From Papio anubis (lineage: Eukaryota > Chordata > Mammalia > Primates > Cercopithecidae), in assembly GCF_008728515.1 (NCBI RefSeq), contig NC_044989.1:66210712-66274711 (forward strand): 64,000 nt of DNA, written 5' to 3'. The notes beneath the pieces are model-generated. The model had not been told where the DNA came from. It made no database searches and was given only the letters and a program-made list of their open reading frames with translations. Shown one piece after another: positions 34,246 through 45,118 of the stretch. Within the stretch, counting starts at the first letter, position 1, and each line of letters starts with the position of its first letter. The position numbers and the translations under genes are program-made.

Positions 34246-35259
34246 ATGGGGAAAAAGCAGTGCAGAAAAGCTGGAAATTCAAAAAATCAGAGCGCATCTC
34301 CCCCTCCAAAGGAACACAGCTCATCGCCAGCAATGAAACAAAGCTGGATGGAGAATGACTTTGACGAGTTGAGAGAAGAAGGCTTCAGTTGATCAAACAT
34401 TTCAGAGCTAAAGGAGGAACTACATAACCAGCACAAAGAAACTAAAAACCTTGAAAAAAGAATGGATGAATGGATAACTAGAATAATCAATGCAGAGAAG
34501 ACCTTAAAAGAACTGATAGAGATGAAAACCATAACACGAGAACTACATGACAAATGCACAAGCTTCAGTAACCGACTCGATCAACTGGAAGAAAGAGTAT
34601 CAGCGATTGAAGATCAAATGAATGAAATGAAGCAAGAAGAGAAGGTTAGAGAAAAAAGAGTAAAGAGAAATGAACAAAGCCTCTAAGAAATATGGGATTA
34701 TGTGAAAAGACCAAATCTACGTCTGATTGGTGTGCCTGAAAGTGACGGGGAAAATGGAACCAAGTTGGAAAACACTCTGTAGGATATCATCCAGGAGAAC
34801 TTCCCCAACCTAGTGAGGCAAGCCAACATTCAAATTCAGGAAATACAGAGAACACCACAAAGATACTCCTCGAGAAGAGCAACTCTAAGACACATAATTG
34901 TCAGATTCACCAAAGTTGAAATGAAGGAAAACATGCTAAGGGCAGCCAGAGAGAAAGGTCGGGTTACCCACAAAGGGAAGCCCATCAGACTAACAGCAGA
35001 TCTCTCGGCAGAAACTCTCCAAGCCAGAAGAGAGTGGGGGCCAATATTCAACATTCTTAAAGAAAAGAATTTTCAACCCAGAATTTCATATCCAGCCAAA
35101 CTAAGTTTCATAAATGAAGGAGAAATAAAATCCTTTACAGACAAGCAAATGCTGAGAGATTTTGTCACCACGAGGCCTGCCCTACAAGAGATCCTGAAAG
35201 CACTAAACATAGAAAGGAACAACAGGTACCAGCCATTGCAAAAACATGTCAAAGTGTAA
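34246..35259 (+). pseudogene. L1 ORF1 (RNA-binding chaperone), three premature stops
   Basis: ORF1 protein coats L1 RNA as a trimer in the cytoplasm and acts as a nucleic-acid chaperone. The frame starts ATGGGGAAAAAGCAG at 34246 and ends TAA at 35257-35259: 338 codons with the stop, the usual family length, with no frameshift. Three in-frame stops break it: TGA at codon 49 (34390), TAA at codon 147 (34684) and TAG at codon 179 (34780). Between them the N-terminal tail, the coiled-coil segment (about codons 50-150, many Glu/Lys and heptad Leu) and the RRM plus C-terminal domain (codons 180-337) are still readable. Each stop is one C-to-T change from the expected Arg or Gln codon (inference from the family). 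The product is dead unless read from an internal start. Confidence 0.93.
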
Positions 35260-35322
35260 AGTCCATCGATGCTAGGAAGAAACTGCATCAACTAGCGAGC
35301 AAAATAACCAGCTAATATCATA

Positions 35323-38300
35323 ATGACAGGATCAAGTTCACAAATAATATTAACCTTAAATGTAAATGGACTAAATGGTCCAATTAAAAGACATAGACTG
35401 GCAAATTGGATAAAGAGTCAAGATCCATCAGTTTGCTGTATTCAGGAGACCCATCTCACATGCAGAGACACACATAGGCTCAAAATAAAGGGATGGAGGA
35501 AGATCTACCAAGAAAATGGAAAACAAACAAACAAAAAAAGCAGGGGTTGCAATCCTAGTCTCTGATAAAACAGACTTTAAACCATCAAAGATCAAAAGAG
35601 ACAAAGAAGGCCATTACATAATGGTAAAGGGATCAATTCATCAGGAAGAGCTAACGATCCTAAATATATATGCACCCAATACAGGAGCACCCAGATTCAT
35701 AAAGCAAGTCCTTAGAGACTTACAAAGAGACTTAGACTCCCATACAATAATAATGGGAGACTTCAACACCCCACTGCCAATATTAGACAGATCAACGAGA
35801 CAGAAAGTTAGCAAGGATGTCCAGGAATTGAACTCAACTCTGCACCAAGAGGACCTAATAGACATTTACAGAACTCTCCACCCCAAATCAACAGAATATA
35901 CATTCTTCTCAGCACCACATCGCACTTATTCCAAAATTGACTACATAGTTGGAAGTAAAGCACTCCTCAGCAAATGTACAAGAACAGAAATTATAACAAA
36001 CTGTCTCTCAGACCGCAGTGCAATCAAACTAGAACTCAGGACTAAGAAACTCAATCAAAACAGCGCAACTACATAGAAACGGAACAACCTGCTCCTGTGT
36101 GGCTACTGGGTACATAACGAAATGAAGGCAGAAATAAAGATGTTCTTTGAAACCAATGAGAACAAAGATACAACATACCAGAATCTCTGGGACACATTTA
36201 AAGCAGTGTGTAGAGGGAAATTTGTAGCACTAAATGCCCACAAGAGAAAGCAGGAAAGATCGAAAATTGACACCCTAACATCACAATTAAAAGAACTAGA
36301 GAAGCAAGAGCAAACACATTCCAAAGCTAGCAGAAGGCAAGAAATAACTAAGATCAGAGCAGAACTGAAGGAGACAGAGACACAAAAAACCCTCCAAAAA
36401 ATCAATGAATCCAGGAGCTGGTTTTTTGAAACAATCAACAAAATTGATAGACTGCTAGCAAGACTAATAAGAAAAGAGAGAAGAATCAAATAGATGCAAT
36501 AAAAGATGATAAAGGGGATCTCACCACTGACCCCACAGAAATACAAACTACCATCAGAGAATACTGTAAACACCTCTATGCAAATAATCTAGAAAACCTA
36601 GAAGAGATGGATAATTTCCTGGACACTTACACTCTCCCAAGACTAAACCAGGAAGAAGTTGAATCCCTGAATAGACCAATAACCGGCTCTGAAATTGAGG
36701 CAATAATTAATAGCCTACCAACCAAAAAAAGTCCAGGACCAGATGGATTCACAGTCAAATTCTACCAGAGGTACAAGGAGGAGTTGGTACCATTCCTTCT
36801 GAAACTATTCCAATCAATAGAAAAAGAGGGAATCCTCCCTAACTCATTTTATGAGGCCAACATCATCCTGATACCAAAGCCTGGCAGAGACACAACAAAA
36901 AAAGAGAATTTTAGACCAATATCCCTAATGAACATCGATGCAAAAATCCTCAATAAAATACTGGCAAACCCAATCCAGCAGCACATCAAAAAGCTTATCC
37001 ACCATGATCAAGTGGGCTTCATCCCTGGGATGCAAGGACGGTTCAACATAAATCAATAAATGTAATCCAGCAAATAAACAGAACCAAAGACAAAAACCAC
37101 ATGATTATCTCAACAGATGCAGAAAAGGCCTTTGACAAAATTCAACAGCCCTTCATGCTAAAAACTCTCAATAAATTCGGTATTGATGGAACGCATCTCA
37201 AAATAATAAGAGCTATTTATGACAAACCCACAGCCAATATCATACTGAATGGGCAAAAACTGGAAGCATTCCCTTTGAAAACTGGCACAAGACAGGGATG
37301 CCCTCTCTCACCACTCCTGTTCAACATCGTGTTGGAAGTTCTGGCTAGGGCAATCAGGCAAGGGGAAGAAATCAAGGGTATTCAGTTAGGAAAAGAAGTC
37401 AAATTGTCCCTGTTTGCCGATGTCATGATTGTATATTTAGAAAACCCCATTGTCTCAACCCCAAATCTACTTAAGCTGATAAGCAACTTCAGCAGTCTCA
37501 GGATACAAAATCAGTGTGTAAAAATCACAAGCATTTTTATACACCAGTAACAGACAGAGAGCCAAACCATGAATGAACTTCCATTCACAATTGCTTCAAA
37601 GGAAATAAAATACCTAGGAATCCAACTTACAAGGGATGTGAAGGACCTCTTCAAGGAGAACTACAAACCACTGCTCAATGAAATAAAAGAGGACATAAAC
37701 AAATGAAAGAACATACCATGCTCATGGATAGGAAGAATCAATATTGTGAAAATGGCCATACTACCCAAGGTGGTTTATAGATCCAATGCCATCCCCATTA
37801 AGCTACCAATGACTTTCTTCACAGAAGTGGAAAAAACTGCTTTAAAGTTCATATGGAACCAAAAAAGAGCCCGCATTGACAAGACAATCCTAAGCCAAAA
37901 GAACAAAGCTGGAAGCATCACGCTACCTGACTTCAAACTATACTACAAGGCTACAGTAACCAAAACAGCATGGTACTGGTACCAAACAGAGAGATAGACC
38001 AATGGAACAGAACAGAGGCCTCAAAAATAATACCACATATCTACAACCATCTGATCTTTGACAAACCTGACAAAAACAAGAAATGGGGAAAGGATTCCCT
38101 ATTTAATAAATGGTGCTGGGAAAATTGGCTAGCCATAAGTAGAAAGCTGAAACTGGATCCTTTCCTTACTCATTATATGAAAATTAATTCAAGATGGATT
38201 AGAGACTTAAATGTTAGACCTAAAACCATAAAAACCCTAGAAGAAAACGTAGGTAATACCATTCAGGACATAGGCATAGGCAAGGACTTCATGTCTAAAA

Positions 38301-39131
38301 CACCAAAAGCAATGGCAACAAAAGCCAAAATTGACAAATGGGATCTCATTAAACTAAAGAGCTTCTGCACAGCAAAAGAAACTGCCATCAGAGTGAACAG
38401 GCAACCTACAGAATGGGAGAAAATTTTTGCAATCTACTCATCTGACAAAGGGCTAGTATCTAGAATCTATAAAGAACTCATTCAAATTTAGAAGAAAAAA
38501 ACAACCCCATCAAAAAGTGGGCAAAGGATATGAACAGACACTTCTCAAAAGAAGACATTCATACAGCCAACAAACACATGAAAAAATGCTCACCATCACT
38601 CACCATCAGAGAAATACAAATCAAAACCACAATGAGATACCATCTCACACCAGTTAGAATGGCAATCATTAAAAAATCAGGAAACAACAGATGCTGGAGA
38701 GGATGTGGAGAAATAGGAACACTTTTACACTGTTGGTGGGACTGTAAACTAGTTCAACCATTGTGGAAAACTGTGTGGCGATTCCTCAAGGGTCTAGAAC
38801 TAGAAATACCATTTGACCCAGCCATCCCATTACTAGGGATATACCCAAAGGACTATAAATCATGCTGCTATAAAGACACATGCACACTTATGTTTATTGT
38901 GGCACTATTCACAATAGCAAAGACTTGGAATCAACCCAAATGTCCATCAGTGACAGACTGGATTAAGAAAATGTGACACATATACACCATGGAATACTAT
39001 GCAGCCATAAAAAAGATGAGTTCGTATCCTTTGTAGGGACATGGATGCAGCTGGAAATCATCATTCTCAGCAAACTATTGCAAGAACAGAAAATCAAACA
39101 CCACATGTTCTCGCTCATAGGTGGGAGTTGA
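35323..39131 (+). pseudogene. L1 ORF2 (endonuclease/reverse transcriptase), frameshifted
   Basis: ORF2 protein nicks target DNA and copies L1 RNA at the nick. It begins ATGACAGGATCAAGTTCA 63 bases after ORF1 and its length (about 3.8 kb) is normal. The frame changes at least six times. The first change is at an expanded AAAC/A-run at 35520-35538, leaving 35323-35565 open. The endonuclease continues at 35516-36076 (stop TAG at 36074) and the linker at 36122-36493. The reverse transcriptase lies in 36607-37059 and 37101-37550, the thumb side in 37746-38491. The Cys-rich C-terminus (C-x3-C-x7-H-x4-C, 38692-38745) lies in 38530-38976, which ends in TGA where Trp is expected. The catalytic FADD motif reads FADV, because codon 37422-37424 is GTC. 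Confidence 0.93.
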
Positions 39132-39357
39132 ACAATGAGATCACTTGGACACAGGAAGGGGATCATCACACACCAGGTCCTATTGTGGAGGTGGGGGGAA
39201 GCATAGCATTAGGAGATATACCTAATGTAAACGACGAGTTAATGGGTGCAGCACACCAACATGGCACGTGTATACATATGTAACAAACCTGCACATTGTG
39301 CTCATGTACCCTAGAACAAAGGAATAATCAAAAAAAAAAAAAAAAGAAAAAAAAAAA
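39132..39357 (+). other. L1 3'UTR and poly(A) tail
   Basis: The 3'UTR runs from after the ORF2 stop at 39129-39131 through TAATGGGTGCAGCACACCAA and TGTAACAAACCTGCACATTG. The G-rich stretch GGTGGGGGGAAGC at 39191-39203 is the remnant of the L1 polypurine tract. The weak signal AATAAT at 39323-39328 precedes the A-tail (39331-39357), which is interrupted by single G residues. Confidence 0.85.
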
Positions 39358-39605
39358 AGAAAGAATGAATAAGACCTATCACTTGATAGTACAACAGGGT
39401 GATTAATAACTTAATTGTACATTTAAAAATAACTAAAAGAGTATAAATTGATTGTTTGTAACAGAAAGGATAAATGCTTGAGGAGGTAGATACCCCATTC
39501 TCTGTGATGTGCTTATTTCACATTGCATGCCTGTGTCAAAACAGCACAGATATTCCATAAATATATACACCTACTATATACTCACAAAAATTAAAAATAA
39601 AAAGT
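39358..39605 (+). mobile_element. Intermediate-age L1, 3'UTR after the inserted L1PA
   Basis: AACAGGGTGATTAATAACTT and the AT-rich sequence ending CTCACAAAAATTAAAAATAA continue the 3' end of the L1 begun at 32514. The A-rich end at about 39590-39603 is its tail. Confidence 0.75.
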
Positions 39606-40379
39606 TAAACAAAGCAAAGCAGTGAAGAGACAGACATGAAAAATGGCTGGAGATGTATTAGTTAATACATCTAATAAGACTTCCTAAAGAAGAGAATGGA
39701 AGGGATAGTGGAGAAGCAACGTTTTAATAGATAATAGGCGATAATTTTTGTATTAAATACTGACAAAAATTCTCAAATCAAAATATACTGAGAATGAAAC
39801 TATATACATAAGTATACACCCACATCTACACACATCCTGTTCAACCTGCAGAACATTAAGGATTTAAAGAAGGTTTTAGAAACTGAAAACATTATTAAAT
39901 TTAACAGAACTATAATGAAGCGAAAGGAACATTTCTTAACAGAAAAATTAGATGCCAGAATACACATTATATCCAAAGTGCTTGGTGATAATATCTGTCC
40001 TTCTATAAGTTTATATAAGGCTAAAATATCACTTAAAGTGAAAACAAAACAAAATAAGACACTTTAGGGTATACAAAGGCTCAGGAAGTTTGATACATGG
40101 AGACCTATTCCAGGTTGTACTTTAGTACAGTCAAAAACACATAAAAACTGAACCAGAGGAAAGATATAGGGTGGAAGACACAGTAATAGTGTTAGACATA
40201 GGATGAAAGAAACATTGATATAATATACTGGTCAATTTATTTATCTGTTTGTTAAAACAAAAGACTCATTTTATGCATGTGTGTTTAAAACAAGTCAAAG
40301 TAGAATGACAGACAGTAAATATCAGGATATTTCAATGGGTAGTTCAGCAAGCTAAGGTCTGTGTGTTTGGGAAGCAGTT
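39606..40379 (+). mobile_element. Old L1 (L1M), ORF1 region
   Basis: ACATCTAATAAGACTTCCTA, GTGGAGAAGCAACGTTTTAA, AAAAATTAGATGCCAGAATA and TATACAAAGGCTCAGGAAG follow the order of an old L1/HAL1 ORF1. It is the continuation of 32090-32513. All frames are broken. Confidence 0.6.
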
Positions 40380-40393
40380 AAAAATTGGTTAGA

Positions 40394-40700
40394 GCCGGGC
40401 GCGGTGGCTCAAGCCTGTAATCCCAGCACTTTGGGAGGCCGAGACGGGTGGATCACGAGGTCAGGAGATCGAGACCACCCTGGCTAACACGGTGAAACCC
40501 CGTCTTTACTAAAAAATACAAAAAAAACTAGCCGGGCGAGGTGGCAGGCGCCTGTAGTCCCAGCTACTCGGGAGGCTGAGACAGGAGAATGGCGGGAACC
40601 CGGGAGGCGGAGCTTGCAGTGAGCTGAGATCCGGCCACAGCACTCCAGCCTGGGCAACAGAGCGAGACTCCGTCTCAAAAAAAAAAAAAAAAGAAAAAAA
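40394..40700 (+). mobile_element. AluYR-like (Old World monkey) Alu, 14-bp target duplication
   Basis: Complete sense Alu starting GCCGGGCGCGGTGGCTCAAG, with a long A-tail. Most CpGs are intact, so it is young. GGCTCAAGCCTGTAATCC, AACTAGCCGGGCGAGGTGGC and GAGATCCGGCCA are the bases I associate with the cercopithecoid AluYR group. AAAAATTGGTTAGA occurs at 40380-40393 and 40701-40714. The insertion point TT/AAAAA is a textbook L1-endonuclease site. It interrupts the old L1M. Confidence 0.93.
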
Positions 40701-40714
40701 AAAAATTGGTTAGA

Positions 40715-41410
40715 AAGTAATATATGAGCTTGGAATAGAAACCAAATGAAATAAAACCAATATCCAGATGTTAGAAACTGAAAGTAAAAGCCAAACAGAA
40801 ATGTTGAAAATAGAGAGATGGGAAAAAGTATATATTAAGCAAATCTAACTAAAAGAAATCTGATATAGCAATATTAATAATAGACAAAGTAGAATTTTGG
40901 TATACACTAATAAGTGTAATCATGGTCACTGAACAATAATAGAAGAAACAGTCCACCAAGAAGTCATGATAATCATAAATCTGTATTGCCTAACAATACA
41001 GTCTCAAAATATATGAAGCAAAGTCCTTCTTAAAGAACATCAAAGAACTCTTTTATTTTTAAAGAGTCAACCTAAAGAAAGTAGAGTAAATAATATAATA
41101 AGGATGAAAGCATAAGTTGATAAAACTGGAAATGAAGATCATCAGCAAAATAAAATGATTTATTTGGAGGGTGAGTTCAAGTTCAATGGTACCTATAACC
41201 TTCTTTGAAGACACCTCTAAAAAAAGAAAGATTAAAAAGTATAAATACATAATAAAAAGAATTATTACTATAGATAGAGTAGAAGTTTAGGAGAATACTG
41301 TGAATAACTTTATGGTAATGCATTACAGACTTAGACAAATAATTTTCTAGAAAAATATAAATATTTTATTTAAAAAGTGATAATAAGCACCAGTAAACCA
41401 ATAACCATTA
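40715..41410 (+). mobile_element. Old L1 (L1M), ORF2 5' part
   Basis: CTGATATAGCAATATTAATA, CCAAGAAGTCATGATAATCA and TCAAAATATATGAAGCAAAG correspond to the endonuclease part of an old L1 ORF2, and AATAATTTTCTAGAAAAATA to the later linker. No frame remains. Confidence 0.65.
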
Positions 41411-41425
41411 TGAGTATCTCTTCTT

Positions 41426-41978
41426 TTTTTAAACACAAAGATGCATTTTATTGCTTTTCTGAGAAACTGGGAACTTTCTCATAAAGAGACATCACTGTGT
41501 CATGATGTACCACTTTGGTGAATAAAATGAGACCTGCAGGTAACAGAAGGTAACTTTTATGCACATAGGACTAAATGTAGCTGGGATTAATAGCCCAGAC
41601 AAAGCAAAACCAAAAGGGAACAATGCAGTTTGATAAAAAAATTGCTGGGCATATGTCTCAGGAATACTGTGTAGCATTTTGACTCCAGTCTTCTTTGAAG
41701 ATAAGATGTCTATTTTTATAAGAAATACCTGGATTTTTCTCCACTCCACCAAACACATTTTGTTAATATGAGTTGAATTATGAGGCAATGGGTTTGGGTC
41801 TTAATGAGATCAAGAATACATCACAGGGTTAAGAAAGCATAGCAAACTGCCTGTTGTTACTAAAATATTTATAGAGATGTCATGTGTCCACTCTAAAAAA
41901 ATTAGAAGATTTTCTATTCCTCTCCCCTTTTACCCATTTTCTCTTTTGGTTCCTTCCTTCTCCTCCTCTCCTAGATTT
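41426..41978 (-). mobile_element. Retrocopy of an unidentified transcript, antisense, 15-bp duplication
   Basis: TGAGTATCTCTTCTT lies at 41411-41425 and again at 41979-41993. Between the copies sits 553 bp unrelated to the surrounding L1M. Read on the minus strand it ends in AATAAA (complement of 41447-41452), then 16 bases, then an A-run (complement of 41426-41430, or to 41424 if the duplication's own Ts count). The uninterrupted target reads CTTATT/AAGAAG on the nicked strand, a good L1-endonuclease site. These are the marks of an L1-mobilised mRNA. A 98-codon minus-strand frame (41492-41788) shows no domain I know. The insert may be mainly the 3'UTR of a 5'-truncated copy. Parent gene unknown. 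Confidence 0.8.
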
Positions 41979-41993
41979 TGAGTATCTCTTCTT

Positions 41994-42786
41994 AATAAGT
42001 ACAAGGCATAGATAGTTCCAGGGGTGAATATTAATATGCATTTAAGGATTGGATGATATTTACCTTACACACAGATTTCAGAGGATAATAAATGAAGAAA
42101 TACTATTGAATGCATTTGGAACTCATTGTTAGCAGCAATGGACAAAGGCATAACAAGAGAAATAATTGTGGAAGTTTTAGAGCATTTTAAAATATGAATA
42201 TAGAAGCATTTCTCCAAATGGAACTTAACAGTCTTTAGAAAATGATGATTATGATTAGGTAAGGTTTATATTTGATATGAAAATGAGTTAATCATCAGAA
42301 AATCTATTAATGTAACATATTCTAAGACAAAAGGATAAAGGAATTTAACCTGCTTCATGGATACAGAAAAATTATTCAGTTAATTCAATACTCATTTATG
42401 GTAAGAATTCTAAGATAATTAGCAAAAGAGGGATACTCCTTAACCTCATAAAGACTGTGTTTATAAAACTCACAGCACACCTAATATATAATGGAAAAAC
42501 TTTAGAAATAGCTTCATCAAGGTTAACAAGAAGGCAATGATATCCACTCTCTTGGTTCTGTCAACATTGTACTTAAGTCATAGCCAGTGCAATAAAGCAA
42601 GAAAATTTAAAAAAAGATAAAATAACTGTAAAGGAAGAAATAAAACTAGCTTATTTCCAGACAACATGACTGCCTACATAAAAAACTCAACACAATATGC
42701 AGACAATTTTTAGAAATAATACGAGTTAAGCAAAGTTGTTGAATCACAGATTGATACACAAAATCAGTAGAATGGAATTTCAGAAG
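41994..42786 (+). mobile_element. Old L1 (L1M), ORF2 reverse-transcriptase region
   Basis: From about 42285, AATCTATTAATGTAACATAT, ATAAAACTCACAGCACACCT and CATAGCCAGTGCAATAAAGC correspond to the reverse-transcriptase coding part. CAGACAACATGACTGCCTAC sits where the active-site codons lie. 41994-42284 is more degraded. Confidence 0.6.
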
Positions 42787-42789
42787 TAC

Positions 42790-43128
42790 ACACACACGTG
42801 TACAGATATACATGTATACATACATATATAATGTTATATATGTATTAATAAGTACTTATTCATGATATGTGCTTTCTATTTATAATATGTGCTTTTCCTA
42901 AATTCCATGTTTTCCTTATCTTAGAGCTAAGATATTATAGCTTCATTTAAATGCAATGCAGAAGCAATGTAAGTGCTATAAAACTAAACAAGTACTAGGA
43001 TAGAGAGTTCTGGAGTGAAGATCAAAAGTCAAACTATTAGAAGAGGCCATTGCAGAGATCATTAAACAGTTTTGTGATCATTAATCACAAAATATAATAG
43101 GAAAAAGCTCCCAGGTACAAAAGCAGCA
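42790..43128 (+). repeat. Unnamed dispersed repeat, copy A, with AT/CA-rich head
   Basis: A CA/TA-rich head (42788-42845) is followed by a segment whose 42940-43071 part aligns with 47048-47177 (shared words include TCAAAC, GGCCAT, TGCAGAGATCAT and AAACAG). It interrupts the L1M ORF2. I cannot name the family. Confidence 0.5.
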
Positions 43129-43915
43129 CGAATGAGTTAGGAACATATATAACAATAAAAAAAGACTTCTATGAAGAATTTTACCAAACATTATTTAAGG
43201 ACATAGAAGACCTGAATAAATGTAGAATTATACCATGTTCCTGAATGAGAAGGTTTAATAGAGATCATACTTTACTCCAAGTTAATCTATAAATTCAATG
43301 TTAGTACAATAACAATTTTGTCTGGATTTTGTATGGAACTTGACAATCTGATTTTACAATTTATAAGGAATAGTGAACTGGCAAAGACAATTGGCAAAGA
43401 CAATTTAAAAAGAATGAAGTGGGAAGGCGTGGCCTATTGGATATTAAGAACAAATAGATCAGTGGAATAGAATGAGGAACTCAGAACAGATTCACATGTA
43501 TAGTTACTTGATATTTAATAGACATGGTATTTTAAATCACTGGGGAAAGATATTCAGATAATGATGCAAAGGCAAGTGGTTATCCATATTGTGAAAAATA
43601 AAATTAAATCTCTGTATCATGTATTTAAAAATGTGAAAGATGAATCTGCAAAAATTTTAAAAGAAAATATTTGACAATATATTTTTGGCTTTGAGGTTTG
43701 GAAGTATTACTTAAACTGGACAGAAAGCACATATCATAAATAAGTATTAATTTAATACATGTATAACATTATGTGGGTATATATGTATATATTTATGTGT
43801 GTGTGTATACTTCTAAATAAGGACATATACAGTGAATATATTGATAAGGTAAGTTGCAGACTGGAAGAATATATTTGCAATGCATAAAGCTGTTGAAGAA
43901 TTTGCATCCTCTGAA
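43129..43915 (+). mobile_element. Old L1 (L1M), ORF2 3' part
   Basis: AAAGACTTCTATGAAGAATT, ATACCATGTTCCTGAATGAG, AACAAATAGATCAGTGGAAT and AGTTACTTGATATTTAATAG track the thumb to C-terminal coding part of an old L1 ORF2. Confidence 0.7.
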
Positions 43916-44178
43916 ACAGAGGTGGAAGACTATGATACTCTGGATCTGGATTCCTGGGTTTGAATCTTGGCTCTATCACTTATTAACTGTGTGTGACCTT
44001 AGGCATATTATTTAACTTCTCTTAATCTCAATTCTTTTTCATTTTAAAAAATGTGGATAACAACCTTGACTGTGTTGTAGAGTTGTTGTGAGGATTAAAT
44101 CAGTTAATGTGCATGAAACTGGGAGGGTAATGTCTTGCATTTAGTGAACACCTCCAAAATCTTAGCCATTATTACTAA
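43916..44178 (+). mobile_element. MIR SINE, nearly full length
   Basis: GGATTCCTGGGTTTGAATCT, AACTGTGTGTGACCTTAGGC and GAGTTGTTGTGAGGATTAAA are MIR blocks in order, inside the L1M. Confidence 0.85.
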
Positions 44179-44787
44179 TATTATCCAGAATATATAAAAA
44201 TTACTTAAATTATTAAGACTAACAGTGCAATAGAAAAAGAGTAATAGGTATGAATTGATAATACAGGAATTCGATATGGCTAATAAACATATAAAAGAGG
44301 CCCAATGTCCTTGGCAATTACACAAATGCAAGCTAAAACAATGGTAAGGTGTAAATTTATGCCCACTGGGTGAAAAAATCTAGAAGTCTGATGTTGCAAA
44401 GGTGTGGGACCACGTGAACTCTCACACACTATTGGTCTGAGTGTAAATTTTCAAAATGGGTGTCACTAATTAAGAGAGTAATTTGGTGATGTCTAGTAAA
44501 TCTGAAAATGCACATACCTTACAACTCAGAGCTTCCATTGCTGAGAATGTACTATAGAGAGTTTCTTGTAAATATGCATAAGGGTATGTGTAAGAATACT
44601 TACTGAAATTTTGTGTGTAACAGCGAAGAACTTGAAGCAATTTAAATGCCCATCAAGAGGGGAACAGATAAATAGTGTATTCATGAAATAAAACACAGAA
44701 TTCTTCACTAAAATGAAGTAGTGCTACATTTGTCTCGTGAATAAATCTCAAAACTTAAAGACAGATTTTTTTAAAAAAGTAAATTAA
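44179..44787 (+). mobile_element. Old L1 (L1M), ORF2 C-terminal part
   Basis: CAATTACACAAATGCAAGCT, TGAACTCTCACACACTATTG and TAAATGCCCATCAAGAGGGG correspond to the last part of ORF2. Confidence 0.7.
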
Positions 44788-45118
44788 GCTGGGCTTGGTG
44801 GCTCATTCCTGTAATCCCAGCACTTTGGGTGGGCAAGGTGAGAAGATCACTTGAGTCCAGGAGTCTGAGACCAGTCTGAGCAACAGTGAGTCCTCATTTC
44901 TATGGAAAATAAAAAAACTTACCTGGGCATGGTGGCGTCCATTTGTAGTTCCAGCTAGTAGGGAAGCTGAGGTGGGAGGATCGCTTGAGGCTGGGAGGTT
45001 GAGGCTGAAGTGAACCATGATCACACCCATGCACTTCAGCCTGGGAAATAGAGTGAGACCCTGTCTCTGAAAACAAACAAACAAACAAACAAACAAACAA
45101 ACAGCAACAAAAAACAAT
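44788..45118 (+). mobile_element. AluJ with (AAAC)n tail
   Basis: GCTGGGCTTGGTGGCTCATT starts a divergent dimeric Alu. Its tail has become a perfect AAAC microsatellite of about eight units at 45071-45102. The 127-codon minus-strand frame over it is antisense Alu. Confidence 0.9.

Larger units (their letters stand above)
33224..39357 (+). mobile_element. Full-length L1PA-type LINE-1 with 16-bp target duplication
   Basis: Complete layout: 5'UTR 33224-34245, ORF1 34246-35259, 63-bp spacer, ORF2 35323-39131, 3'UTR to about 39329, poly(A) to 39357. AGAAAGAATGAATAAG lies at 33208-33223 and again at 39358-39373, an exact duplication, so the element was inserted whole at 6134 bp. The 5' end carries the YY1-type core AAGATGGC at 33229-33236 and the 3'UTR is of the L1PA group. 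The roughly 1.02-kb 5'UTR is longer than the about 0.9 kb of the youngest human copies, which fits a middle-aged catarrhine subfamily (about L1PA4-8). Both open frames are broken, so it cannot mobilise itself. Confidence 0.95.

Noticed and set aside
36103..36573. 156-codon minus-strand frame and other antisense frames in the L1
   Set aside because: They are shadows of the ORF1 and ORF2 remnants.
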